Below, one piece after another: positions 29,301 to 41,300 of a stretch of DNA of 64,000 nt; position 1 is the first letter of the stretch, and each line of letters opens with the position of its first letter. The notes beneath the pieces were generated by a model. It saw only the letters and a list, made by a program, of their open reading frames with translations, ran no database searches and had not been told where the DNA came from. The translations under genes and the position numbers were made by a program. Where the stretch lies: the NCBI GenBank assembly GCA_014549065.1, contig JACDOX010000169.1, forward strand, positions 442,414 to 506,413, given 5' to 3'. Source of the DNA: Cardinalis cardinalis (taxonomy: Eukaryota > Chordata > Aves > Passeriformes > Cardinalidae).

Positions 29301-32300
29301 CCTTCTGAAACTGCATTAANGTGCATGTCTTGCTAATTTGCTCAGGCCAGTCTGTAAAGCCAAGTGTTTCCCCCAGTGAGAGAAGAGAAATTCTAGAGAC
29401 CACCCAATCTGTTTCAGTCTTTGGGTCCTAAGGGATAAAGTTTATTTTCCCTTGCAGTTAGCAACACGAAGCAGTGTAATGTCGTATCCCCTGGGTAATT
29501 TCAGNATCACTTGTCTTGTTTGACAGTATATGGAATCAAGGGGATTTTTGATGACCCTTCAATTTCTGCTCAAACAANAAAGGGGAAAGCAGGCCTGTCA
29601 GCTACCTCAAAGTCCTTCAGACATTGTAATATTGTTCTGTGCTTTCCTTTCTCTTCTTTCCACACATGAACAAATATAAGCATCTTTCTTTATCTGTTTT
29701 ATTGCCTGGTAGATGCAAATATTTGAGAAGCTGCTTTTCCGGTGCTGATCTACAAAAGGGAGGAGGGATACCCCATGATTCCCAAAGCAGCACTGCCCAG
29801 CCTCAGTGCCAATACCAGGGCACAAGGGCCGGGGAGGGTGCATGACTGCAGAGCACCCTCCTGCAGAGCAGGAGCCCTTGCCTTAGTGACAGTGACAGCA
29901 GGCCACATTCTTCCTGCAGTTCCTGCTAGAGTGTGTCTGTGCCCTTTATTGCAAAGGCAGAGGCAGCAGATATCTGCATTTTAGCAGCCTCTGCCGCCAG
30001 AAAAACCCCTTAGAGGTGTTCCCTTGCTGCCATCGTGTGGTCCAGTGGATTGTTTCCTGNAAGTCTGCTCGTGCTGGGGGGAGCTGGGACTCCCCCAGCT
30101 TTCTGAAGGCAGAGGTATTGGGAAAAGTAGTCTGAAAGTAGGAAAAGGATAATTTACNTCCACTTGTTTATGATCTGTTCAGACACAGCTTATGATTCTC
30201 AATTCAAAGTAATTTTTTAGCTTCTTAAGTTCTTAGTTTTGGATTGAAATGAACTCTTTGCTGTGTATGCTTAATGTTCAGATGCNGATCCTGCTTCTGT
30301 TCCTCTGTGTATGAGAAATATTGTTTGTTGTGTTGCCATGGACTGCTCTGTGGGACTGTGCTTCTGATTTAAACTGACCTACATGTACAATAGTGCTGTA
30401 AGGAATTATCTTTATTTTTATCCCATTACTGGCCACCTACTTTTCTTCCCCGCTGAGGTGGGTCTGGGAAATGACTGGCTTTGCATGGCAGTGGAAGGGA
30501 AATATGTGGAAATGCAAGACTTGCAGATGGTGCAGAGAGCAGGCTTCTCCCACCNCCTTCCTGCCAATTCTCTTGTACCTTGATTCTCTTACAGCAATTG
30601 CAAAACTGATCCCTGATGGATGTGAAAAGTGATGCCCAAGATTAGGTTCAAATGAGTGGCTGATTTGTCAGTTCAGAGTTTCCTTTGCATTTTTTCTATC
30701 TGCAATTAAAATGCTTCCTAGAATATTCCTGTGAGTAAATTTGGTATCTTAATAGAAGTTAATTTCTCCTAGATATTCAGGAGATTATCTTTTTAAGGTG
30801 TTTACATGGGTATTTGTGTANTTGCCCATAAAGCATCTCAGGGTTGGGGGTTTTTGACAGAATTTTATGTATCTGTGGAAAACTCCAACTAAAGCGATGT
30901 TGTCTCAAGTTCAGATGGGAAGAAGTGGCTCCTTCCCAAGCAAAAAAAGAGTTTATGTGTCTCAAGTATTGCAAAATTTTATGTGATGTATAAGAAGACT
31001 GGAAAAAATGTTNGGAAAGGTGAGAAGGAAGCACCAGATGAAGCTGGAGTAAGCACAGAATGGCAGTGGTTGGAAAAAACATCTGAAGTGATTCACTCTT
31101 AAATCCAAGTGCTGGAGAAGAGCTGCACGCAATGCACACTTGCTGTTTCAGTCTGGCNGTTCATAGAAACAGCATCCTGTGTCCTGTCTAGCAGTACCTG
31201 GCAGATAAACCAGGTTGGATCAAGAGGCTTTTGGTGCCAGTTTTTGGGTTATTTATTAACTGTTGGGAATTCCTCTGTATGGCATCAACAAAGAGAAAAC
31301 ACAAGGTGCAAACCAGTACTGGATGTAGTGGCACAGTGTCTATTCCCTTTGTAGCACAGCTGCCCTGAGGCCAAGATGCTCTGCACATTGCAGCCTGTCT
31401 CAGAAATCAATGGCTTGGGATGACTGCAAGCCTGTTCCTGTGCTGTGAGTGTCCAGCATTCTCACCTCCCCTCATGGTATTCTGTCATTTGTTTAGCCTG
31501 TGGTGTCAGATCTCAAGGTGCCACAGTTGAAGTTTCTGGTTTAGTTTTCTCCATTCGTTTACGTATATTTGCTTGCAATATGAAAGTCCTGCCTAAATTG
31601 TCTGTCCATGTTATTTCTTTTGCCAGTGAGCTGGAGACATTTGTTGAAGACCTGAAGAAGGACTCTGCTGCTTCCAGCAAGACAGTTACACTGAAAGACG
31701 TTGAAGATGGAGCCTTTCTTTTGCGTCAAGTGGGAGAAGCTGTTGCTACCCTGAAAGGTGTGTACTTTTCCTTTTTACTTGTGTTTCTTTTCCTTTAACC
31801 ACACAGAACAGTTTTGCCTTTGATCTGGAGGCATTGACTTTCACTTCCAAAAAGATTTAAAGCTGGGATTAGGGANCTTGCTGCATGGCCCCTGGAGAGA
31901 GATAGACATTCAAGTAATTGACATTCACCCAGTCATCTTTTACTGCCCAGGGCTTTCATAATTTCCTCCTCAGCCTCACAATTGTTTTCCTTGCAGGAGA
32001 GTTCCCCACATTGCAGAACAAAATGCGAGCGATCCTGCGGATTGAGGTGGAAGCTGTGAGGTTCTTGAAGGAGGAGCCCCACAAGCTGGACAGCCTGCTG
32101 AAACGAGTGCGCAGCATGACAGATGTCCTCACCATGCTCAGGAGGTGACTTCTTTTCTTTTCTTTTCTTTTCTTTTCTTTTCTTTTCTTTTCTTTTCTTT
32201 TCTTTTCTTTTCTTTTCTTTTCTTTTCTTTTCTTTTCTTTTCTTNNNNNNNNNNNNNNNNNNNNNNNNNNNNNNNNNNNNNNNNNNNNNNNNNNNNNNNN

Positions 32301-35300
32301 NNNNNNNNNNNNNNNNNNNNNNNNNNNNNNNNNNNNNNNNNNNNNNNNNNNNNNNNNNNNNNNNNNNNNNNNNNNNNNNNNNNNNNNNNNNNNNNNNNNN
32401 NNNNNNNNNNNNNNNNNNNNNNNNNNNNNNNNNNNNNNNNNNNNNNNNNNNNNNNNNNNNNNNNNNNNNNNNNNNNNNNNNNNNNNNNNNNNNNNNNNNN
32501 NNNNNNNNNNNNNNNNNNNNNNNNNNNNNNNNNNNNNNNNNNNNNNNNNNNNNNNNNNNNNNNNNNNNNNNNNNNNNNNNNNNNNNNNNNNNNNNNNNNN
32601 NNNNNNNNNNNNNNNNNNNNNNNNNNNNNNNNNNNNNNNNNNNNNNNNNNNNNNNNNNNNNNNNNNNNNNNNNNNNNNNNNNNNNNNNNNNNNNNNNNNN
32701 NNNNNNNNNNNNNNNNNNNNNNNNNNNNNNNNNNNNNNNNNNNNNNNNNNNNNNNNNNNNNNNNNNNNNNNNNNNNNNNNNNNNNNNNNNNNNNNNNNNN
32801 NNNNNNNNNGGTTTGTGGTCTCCCCCTCCCCTGTGGCAATTGTGAGAAATTCAGCTTGCTTGCAGTATTTATAGATTAATCCTAGAGCCCTCTCAAGGGA
32901 AATCAAATTAGCTTTTGCTGTGCTCTGTGGAATGAGTCCACTCTGACCAACAGCCTCGGTCACTGAGATCTCACAGTTGAGACTAGATGCCTCTCAAGTC
33001 AGCAGTTCCAGATCTGGGAAGTGCCTGGATGAGAGAGCTTAGAGTGGCAACAGTCTCATACCTGAGCTAATTAACNTCAGGTGTTTACAGCAATTTAAGC
33101 TAATTCTCTGACACTGAAAGGTTCATACCCTAAAATGTAACAGTAAGAAATAAAATAGGAAAATAGTGTAAGACTTCTGAAAAAATACATTTCAAATTCT
33201 TTTCCTCTTCTTTGCAAGGAAGATACATTAGAGAAAGCTGAAATGTTAGTTAAAAATCAATGTCCACTAAGTGCCACTGTTTAGCCATGTTTGTCNGAAT
33301 ATTTGAACAGCAATGATTGCTGATTTATTTAACTCAATGGGCATTGGGTTTAATTCCTGCTCAAAACTGTCAGTGGTAGTGGTCTCAATTTTAGTTCAAT
33401 TACAGGAAAATGAAAGTCATGAGCCTGTTGTCACTACCATTATTCTAAGGAATGTAGTGTTGCCAGTGTTTCTATATNTCCTGGAGCATATGTAAAATGG
33501 ATTTGGCAGTACTGGCAGATGGATAAAATGGCTTATGTAACAGGTTTTCTAAGAGCCATCAATTATTTTTCTATGCAGACAAACACCTATATCCTTTCAT
33601 GTTAGTTTCTTTTCTTAAAAATTATTACATTTATTTCCTGTCTTGCAAAGAAAAATAGAACAATAAGCTATGCACACCAAAGTTTTACCAAATTTTTTGC
33701 AGCAGAACTGCATATTAAGCCTCATTAAGTCTGTTTCAGTAATGGGAAAACTCATGGCATTTGATGGCTTGCAACACTCAGAANCTCAGACATTTCACAG
33801 CTAGCTGCCAGAAATAGTTGCTTCTTTCTGTCCTCAGCTCATCCTACCCCACACTCTTGACAGGAAAGACCTTTATGAAGTATCATATGGTGCAGAACCT
33901 TCATTTGAGGCTCTGTTTTGACAATGTGCCAGACTGCTGCCTCTCATTATATGTAGCTTCACTTCTCTGTGCTTCTAGTCCAGGAATATCTTGNTTAGCT
34001 AGATACATTGTATACAGTTTAATCAACTGATTTCCATTNTCACTCTAAAATCAATCCACTGTAACTCCTGGTTTGGTGAGAAACTTTCAGTACATCACTA
34101 AAGGTTTGTAAACACCTTAGAAGGCAAAACCATCTGAGTTAGAGGAGCCTCTTCAAAATTCTGAGCTCCTGGCTCTGAGAGAAAGCTATAAAATCATACA
34201 GCTGAGGGCATCAGGGAAATAAAAAGCCACTATTTTGATTGTTTGGATTTTGGTGCTTTTTCTTTGCAAGAGTTTATTGTTGCGTATTGCTCCTGACTGG
34301 CCTGTGTGCTGACCATGTGCTGTTGTGTTCCATTTGGCTGGGCAGACACGTTACAGAAGGACTGCTGAGGGGTGTGGATCCATCCCAAGCCGTGCAATAC
34401 TCTGCTATGGAAAAGCCCACTGCAGCTGACAGTCTGAAAAACCAAGAGGAGCACAAGCCCCCCCAGGGNCACGCACAGCAAAACCTCCCAGCAGTCCCAT
34501 CCGAGTCCCAGGTGTCATCAGTCAAGTCAGAAGTCATCCCCTTCTCATCGATGACCGTCCACCACGCGCAGAGCTCTCCTGTTGTCATCCACCAGTCCCA
34601 GCACTCGGCAGCCCTGGTGCCCCACGNCCAGGGCTCTCCCTCTGCAGGCTCTCACAGTGAAGCTGTGCCCACAGCTGGGGGTCACCCCTCAGCCAGCCCA
34701 GCCCCGCCAGAGCCCACGGCAGGAGCCCAGCCCACACCAGCCATACCAGCAGCACAGGTCTCTGTCAATGGCAGCACCATGCAAAGCCTTTTCATTGANG
34801 AAATTCACAGTGCAAGTAGCAGAAATCGAGCTGTATCAATTGAGGTATGGTGTATTCCACTCAGCCAGCTGCACTCTCTTTGGGTCTGAGCTCCCAGTCT
34901 CACTCTTGAGGCTGCAGGTGCGACTTTTCAAATGCATTCTGGGGATTTATGTACTTAACCCCTCATTACACTGTACTTCTNAAGATACCCTCTGATTTTG
35001 TCCCTGCTCATTGCAGAGGAGTTGGACTAGATGTCCTGTAAAGGTCCCTTGCAACCCAAATTATTCTATGATTTTAAATGCAACAGAAAAATTACATNTA
35101 ACCAAAATTAGGTAACTGTGTTTTTAAAATTATCTGTATTGAAAAAATCATAATTCTATTTTAGCAATTTTAGAATACTTTATTTTTATCCAATAGCATA
35201 TAATTCTCTGGCAACACTTGCATACGTGGATTTCNTTCACTCTTTAAATCTCCATATCCCTTATTATGGAGAAGTAAAAGTGAAAGAGCGTGAAGCTCCA

Positions 35301-38300
35301 GTGGTTTCCAGTGGGAAAACCCAGAGGTGAACTGCTGTGACTTACTGCAGACAGGCACTTTAATCACCAGTGTGATGTAGTGAGGGAGAGACCCAGATTT
35401 AAATTTGGCCTTTGTTCCTTCAGTGAGCAGTGGCCACTGTCAGTCTGGCATGTGTTTGTGTCAAATCTAGCACAACAAGTCAGAACAGTGTGCAATTAGT
35501 GTTCATGCATTTCCTTTAGTTGCTGACTAGAATTGAAAGACTCTATCCATACTGACCTGTAGTGTTTACACATGGAATTTATTTTNAAGTAAGTGATCAC
35601 AATGGAAATCAGAAAAATAAATAGATCCTTTACTGGTTTTGTCTAGAAAGCTGAAAAGAAGTGGGAAGAGAAAAGACAAAACCTTGATCACTATAATGGA
35701 AAGGAATTTGAAAAGCTCTTGGAAGAGGCCCAGGCCAATATAATGAAGTCCATTCCTAACCTGGAGATGCCTCCCCAGCCAGCAGCCCTGCCTAAAGGAG
35801 ATGCAGCAGAAAAGCTAGAAGTCTCAGGTAAGGTTTGCTAGAGGAAATGGGGCTAAAGAATTGCATATCTGGAAAGGAGAGGTTATTTTTCCTACTTTTA
35901 GAATGTTTTCAGTTTATAGATTGCTGTGATCTTGAGGCAGGAAAAATAATCTCTGAATACACAAAAATGTGCTTTAAAAAGCAAGAATAACTTGCTGTGT
36001 GTGGATAGAACGGTGGTAAAAGCTGGCAATTGCAAGGAGGAGGATCCAGGTTAGGCATTAAGAAGAAACCTCATAAAGATAAGGCAAGTGAAGCACTGAA
36101 GCTGCATGAGGCAGTGAAGAGGATGGAAGGTCCCCATTACTGGACAGAATGGTTTAGACTAGTACTGAACTAGAATTATGTAGGTAGACTACTTAGAGGT
36201 AGCAAGATGGTGAGATGTCCTTCCAGTCCTATTTCTTNCACAATTTAACATACAAATCCATGTCTGAATTAATTCAAAATCCAAGGAGCAAAAAAGATGC
36301 CTCAGCCAAANCTTGGATTTATGCCATTAGCCAAACACACATCAGCTGTAAAATCCTTGCCCAGCTACATAGGCAAATCCATCCAGCTCAGTCTCTGACA
36401 GGCAATTGGAGATGCTTTGTGTGGGGNGCACAGAACCCAGCTGCCTTCTGCAGTCTGCTAGTGTATTCCAGCACCCCCACAGGATTTCAAANGGAATATC
36501 CAAATCTCCTCCTTTTCATATCCATTTTGGAACTTTTATCCAGCAATTCCTCTATACTTGCTTATACAGTTTGCATCCTCTTTCTGTGGCAGCAAGCTCC
36601 CAATCTTGTGAAGGAGCTTTCCTGCATANCTTTTAAACTGGTATCATACCAGCTTCACTGAGTTCCCCATAGCTCTAATATCCTCCAATTTGGCAAACAA
36701 CAGCTTTTCATTTCCTCCATAAAATCATGAAGGCAGTGGACAAACCTTTATCATGTCCTGGANCTCTCCTGGAGTGGGAGTGGGCAACTCTCCTGCCCCA
36801 CAGACTTCAAACTGTGAGCTTCCAGCCTTTCTGGTCCCTACAACCAGCCAGCTGCTCCCTCCCCTAGAGGCTAGATTAGTTACCCTTGTTTAACCCCACT
36901 TTGTCCTTCTGGAGCTGTGGAGGTCAGAGCTGCATGCTGCACTCAAGGTGTTGGCATGCCAACGTGGTAAAAGCTGAAAAACAATGCCCTAGGGGTTGTG
37001 TAGACAAATTCCTATAGAATTTGGAAGGAGTGTTTTGAGATCCAGCATTTTGTTCTGGGTGTACCTTTGACACTGCCAAGTTTTGTCTTCTTGGATGTTT
37101 TGCAACATACATGTTTAAAATAAATTCTGTTGAACCTCATAAAATAATTTTAGAATTCTGGCACCCTTCAGTGAGATTACTGGCTATCAACACAATTAGC
37201 TTGTATAATGTGTGGCATAAATAGAAGAAGTCAGTGAAAATAAGTACCATATGGGTGCAGTGAGCTGTGACATCTTACTGTGCGGAGCACAGTAACTGAG
37301 AAGTTTTTAAGTTGCATAGTTAACTAATCCACTTCTAGAGTAACAATTTTGCACAGTGTGCAGCCAGCAGATTTAAGAACAAGTTTTATGAGATTGAGAC
37401 ATTTGCCTTCTGTTGTGGATAATGAGTCCTGCAATAGTTACATAAATACAGGAACAGCAAAACTTTCCCTTAATANCTGATTAAATATCTCACATACCAC
37501 TCAGCTCTTCTATGACAGGATGAAAAGTTCAGTTCCAGTCTGCTGTAGACTTGAAAACTGAGCAGCATAAGAAAAGACAGACCACCTATCTACCNATACA
37601 ATACATAAAAAGTGTTGGCCATAAATGAACTGCAGAACCCAGAAAGATCATGTTGCCAGATTGTGTTGTCTCATCCATTCTCCACACAGAACCTCTTCCA
37701 GTGAAGAAACTCTTTTTTCGTCTCTGCAAAGCACAAAGCAAAGTAAAATTGCACACTTTACACANTTTTCCACATGACTCTGTAAACATTTCTTTAATAT
37801 CTTGACTAAGACATTGTATCAAGACTGTTCCATGAAAAATGTTATTTTTTTCCTATCATGTACATTAGAAATTGGTCTCCTTCATCTCTTTTTGTGCCTT
37901 CATATGTGAGAATGCCTTGATTTTTNCAAGTGGTGAGTGATCAGTAACTTCCATTAAGGAGAGTTTATCTGACTGCAGAGTCTGCCTCAAGGCAGGCATT
38001 ATTGCTTTGAAACCTTTTGGATTTATTTTGGTGCAAGAAGAAATCTGTATGGTGAGAGCAATTAGTTCCCATCTCTCTGTGCCTGTTGAAAAATTCTGCA
38101 GTTTAGTGAAACAGCTGGTGACAAACAACTCCCATTTTGTTCACAGAAGTGCTGAGCCCTTTGGCACCAAGGAAGGTTTCATAATGTGTAGATTTTGTTC
38201 ATGGGCAGTCTCAGGCTTAGNGAGTTAAATTTGTTCATTTACTCCTCCCTCTTTAAATTTGCCAGAGGGGAAAAAAAAACAGAATAAGATCTTCCCTGCA

Positions 38301-41300
38301 ATTTTTTTCCTCTAAAGTTTTTTTTTCCCTTCCCATTTATATTGGGGAAATATAATTGATTANTAAATAGAATAGAAATCCATCTTTGAAGTTTTATGTG
38401 CAGCCTAGTGTCACTGCACTGACATGAGCAAACTCCATCACAGCCTCTCCTTAATGACTCCAGCTAAGGGGTGTGAGCGGGATTAGCCTTCAATAACCAC
38501 TGCACCTGCCACACTCAGTGACANTATTTCTTGCCTGTGTTTTTATCTCCCATTTTGAGGATGGAGATGGATGAGTGTCTCAGAGATGTGAATGAGATGC
38601 TAAGAATCATGTTTTCTTTGTGCCTTTTGTGTCTCTCATCCAATCTGGCTCTCATTAAGTGTGAGGAAGAACTTGGAATTCTTGCAATCAGAGTCACTAC
38701 CAGTTTGAGGGCAATGGGTTGTGCCCATTAAAAGGAGTAGGGATTTGCAAAAGCCCTACCTCATAGTCTGCTAAACACCATCTTAAAGAATTACTCTCAT
38801 TTTACAGCAGAATTACATCTGATGTAATTAAAAACTGAGTGGTGTGTGTTGACCAAAGAAGTGGTCTAATATAAAGTGCATCTAGAAATTCACTCNTCTT
38901 GCAATCTGGCAAGTGAGTGCCAGATAACCAGGGAGAGAGATAATACAACTGAGCATTTCTTTAAGCTTANGCAGCTTCAATGAATATTTGAGCTAAGAAG
39001 GAAACAAAGATGGGACCGGGTCAGACAAGGGCTCCATCCAGGCCCCAGGGCTAGCTGGAGTGTTGGAGGAGCCTGACAGAGGCCCAGGAGTGGGCAGTTA
39101 TGCAATTATTTCCCCAGAGGGAACACTTAGCCCTAAACAGCCGGGTAATCCCAAAAGCAGGATGTTTTATCTTTCTGGATTATATTTATTCCAGCTGTTT
39201 ATATAACACTGAGTAGCTGCAGAAAGGTCATTCTTTTGCTCTTGGAAACAAACACTGTAAACAGCAGTGTGAAAACAGTGGCTCTTGCCATATTTATGAT
39301 GCTTAGCCTGTAAGCAGAAACACACAGGGACAGGTCATGAGCTGGGTCATGCTGCTTCTGGAAATAATGCTGTCCAGGGGCAGCTGGTGGGGCAGCATCC
39401 TCAGGGGCANTGCCAGTTTGAAACTGGTCTTCTCTAGGAAGACTCTCCTCAGGCTAGCTCTGCTTGGCCTTTGCATTTGGTATGTGAATCTTCTTGGCTT
39501 AGAAAAGCATGTATAGGGCTCTTATATGGTAATTCAAAGGCAAAACTCTACATTCCAGGAATTATGGCAAGCTAAGTGAAAACAAATGCTCCCTAAGAAG
39601 AGGAGCAAGTGTAGTTGCCTCTGGTGATCCCCTGCCCTGCTCAGAGNTGAGAGGACTCACTGAAAAGCAAGGGTGGCATCTCCAGAGTACTGCTTACATT
39701 TCCACTCAGCCTTTGGGTGAACTTAGCTAACTNTGTCCAACTATGAGATGGACAGAACTCTTCAGCTCCTTGCACCTTGCCTGCAGCACCTCCCAGGCAG
39801 AGCAGAAAGGTGTGCTGATAGCTTCAGAATTGCTGAGAGCAATGAGAAGCCTCCAGGCTGGTGTCTCATTGTCTCCATGTCNGTGGCCTTGCTCTCAAAA
39901 GAGGCTGAGGGGTCCTCCCTGTAAGAGGCACCCAGAGCCTGTGCCTTACCTGCTCCTGCACACCTGTGCTCTGCTATCCCACTTGTACAGCAGTGGCTCC
40001 ACCNACATACAGTGGCCTAGAGGACAGGAGTTTTGCTGAAAAATTCTGGGGGAAGTGATCCAGTTTCTCTGTGCAAGTACAGCAGTTTGCTTTCATTCCA
40101 AGTTACACTGAATACCAAATGTGATTCTGTTCATATATTCAGCAACAAGACCTTTTTTCAGACTTTTTTCTTTCCAGTTGAGGCAGGTATGCAAATGCTA
40201 TTTTCCTCTCCTTGACCTGTGCTTACTTTGTGCTGCTCTGTTTACCTGCAGAAGAAGCTGCTGATGGAGAGCAGGATAATGAGAAGCTGAGCAAGTCTCC
40301 ACCTCCTCCACCTCCGCGGCGCAGTTACCTGCCAGGCTCAGGACTGACCACAACCAGATCAGGAGATGTCATCTACACAGCCAGAAAAGAGGCTGCTGCC
40401 CTCAAGGTTTGGTGATTCATACTCTAGGCAGCCAGACTCCTGAGGAGAGGTTGGCAAAGAGACAAGACACAGGCTTGGGCCTATAAACCACAAAATCAGT
40501 TGAGGCAGAGCTGTGTCCTGGAGAGCTGCTGAAACTGCTCACCAGGATGCACTTCTGTTAGGCCAAATGAGCAAGTAAAATTTGATCAGTTCTGTTTACA
40601 NGAGTCTTGCTGCTCTTATCTCCTAGCAATGCAGCAGGCAGGTCACAGGCTGCTTTCATTTAAAGTGGTAAGAAGATTAAAAATAAAATAAAAAAAACAA
40701 AGCATGCCTTAAACAGATGGGGAAGATCAGGTCAGATTTGAGAGTGTTTTTACAGAAATGTTGCAAATTAGTTTCTTTGGACTTGTTTTCCCCATCTGTT
40801 CTGGGGAAGGAAGTGGTGGGAAGTCCAATTTAGGAAGCTTTTTAATCTGTGAACATATAATCACATCAGCAATATTGGTTGCTTTTGAACTGATGAAGTA
40901 GCAGGAAGAGGGGCCTTGCAAGAGAGGAGTTGAATTTTTGTTGAATTTTTGTTTNAATTTTTTGAGTGTTGACTTTTTGGTGTTTGTTTTGCATCAGGAG
41001 GGCTCAGCTGTGTTATCTGTCTGTGCTTTCTCATCCCCTTGTAGGAATGCAGTGAGGATGCTGGGCAAACAGCACAATCCAAAGCCCCTAAAGAGGACCA
41101 GGCGCTGTCTCGGAGCACAGGGCATGCTGTAGCACCAGCTGCAAAAGATGAAGAGGAAGAGGAAGGAGATAAAATAATGGCAGAATTACAGGTATGCATT
41201 TTGGGTTGCACNTGAGGACACCTGTGCCCAATATCACTTCTAGGGCCTCAGTGCAATTTCCAGCTCAGAGCATGAAGGAAAGTAGGTCTGCTAGCCTCAC

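Larger units (their letters stand above)
25329..31626 (+). other. KIAA1217: KIAA1217 intron (6.3 kb)
   Basis: Holds a CR1 3' tail (27181-27257), an inverted repeat (27334-27362), an (AAT)n run at 27817-27831 and a 1.3-kb degraded antisense LINE (28036-29303). The rest is anonymous. Confidence 0.8.

Noticed and set aside
31956..32963. Very long open frames on both strands spanning the N gap
   Set aside because: They are open only because Ns cannot encode stops; the readable parts are the (TTTTC)n repeat and the real exon read in the wrong frame.
34239..34345. Upstream extension of the open frame before the 34346 exon
   Set aside because: The acceptor TGGCTGGGCAG and the phase requirement place the exon start at 34346; upstream residues do not match the family.
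36890..36960. CR1-like phrase (GAGCTGCATGCTGCACTCAAGG)
   Set aside because: One short resemblance to antisense CR1 without supporting neighbours.
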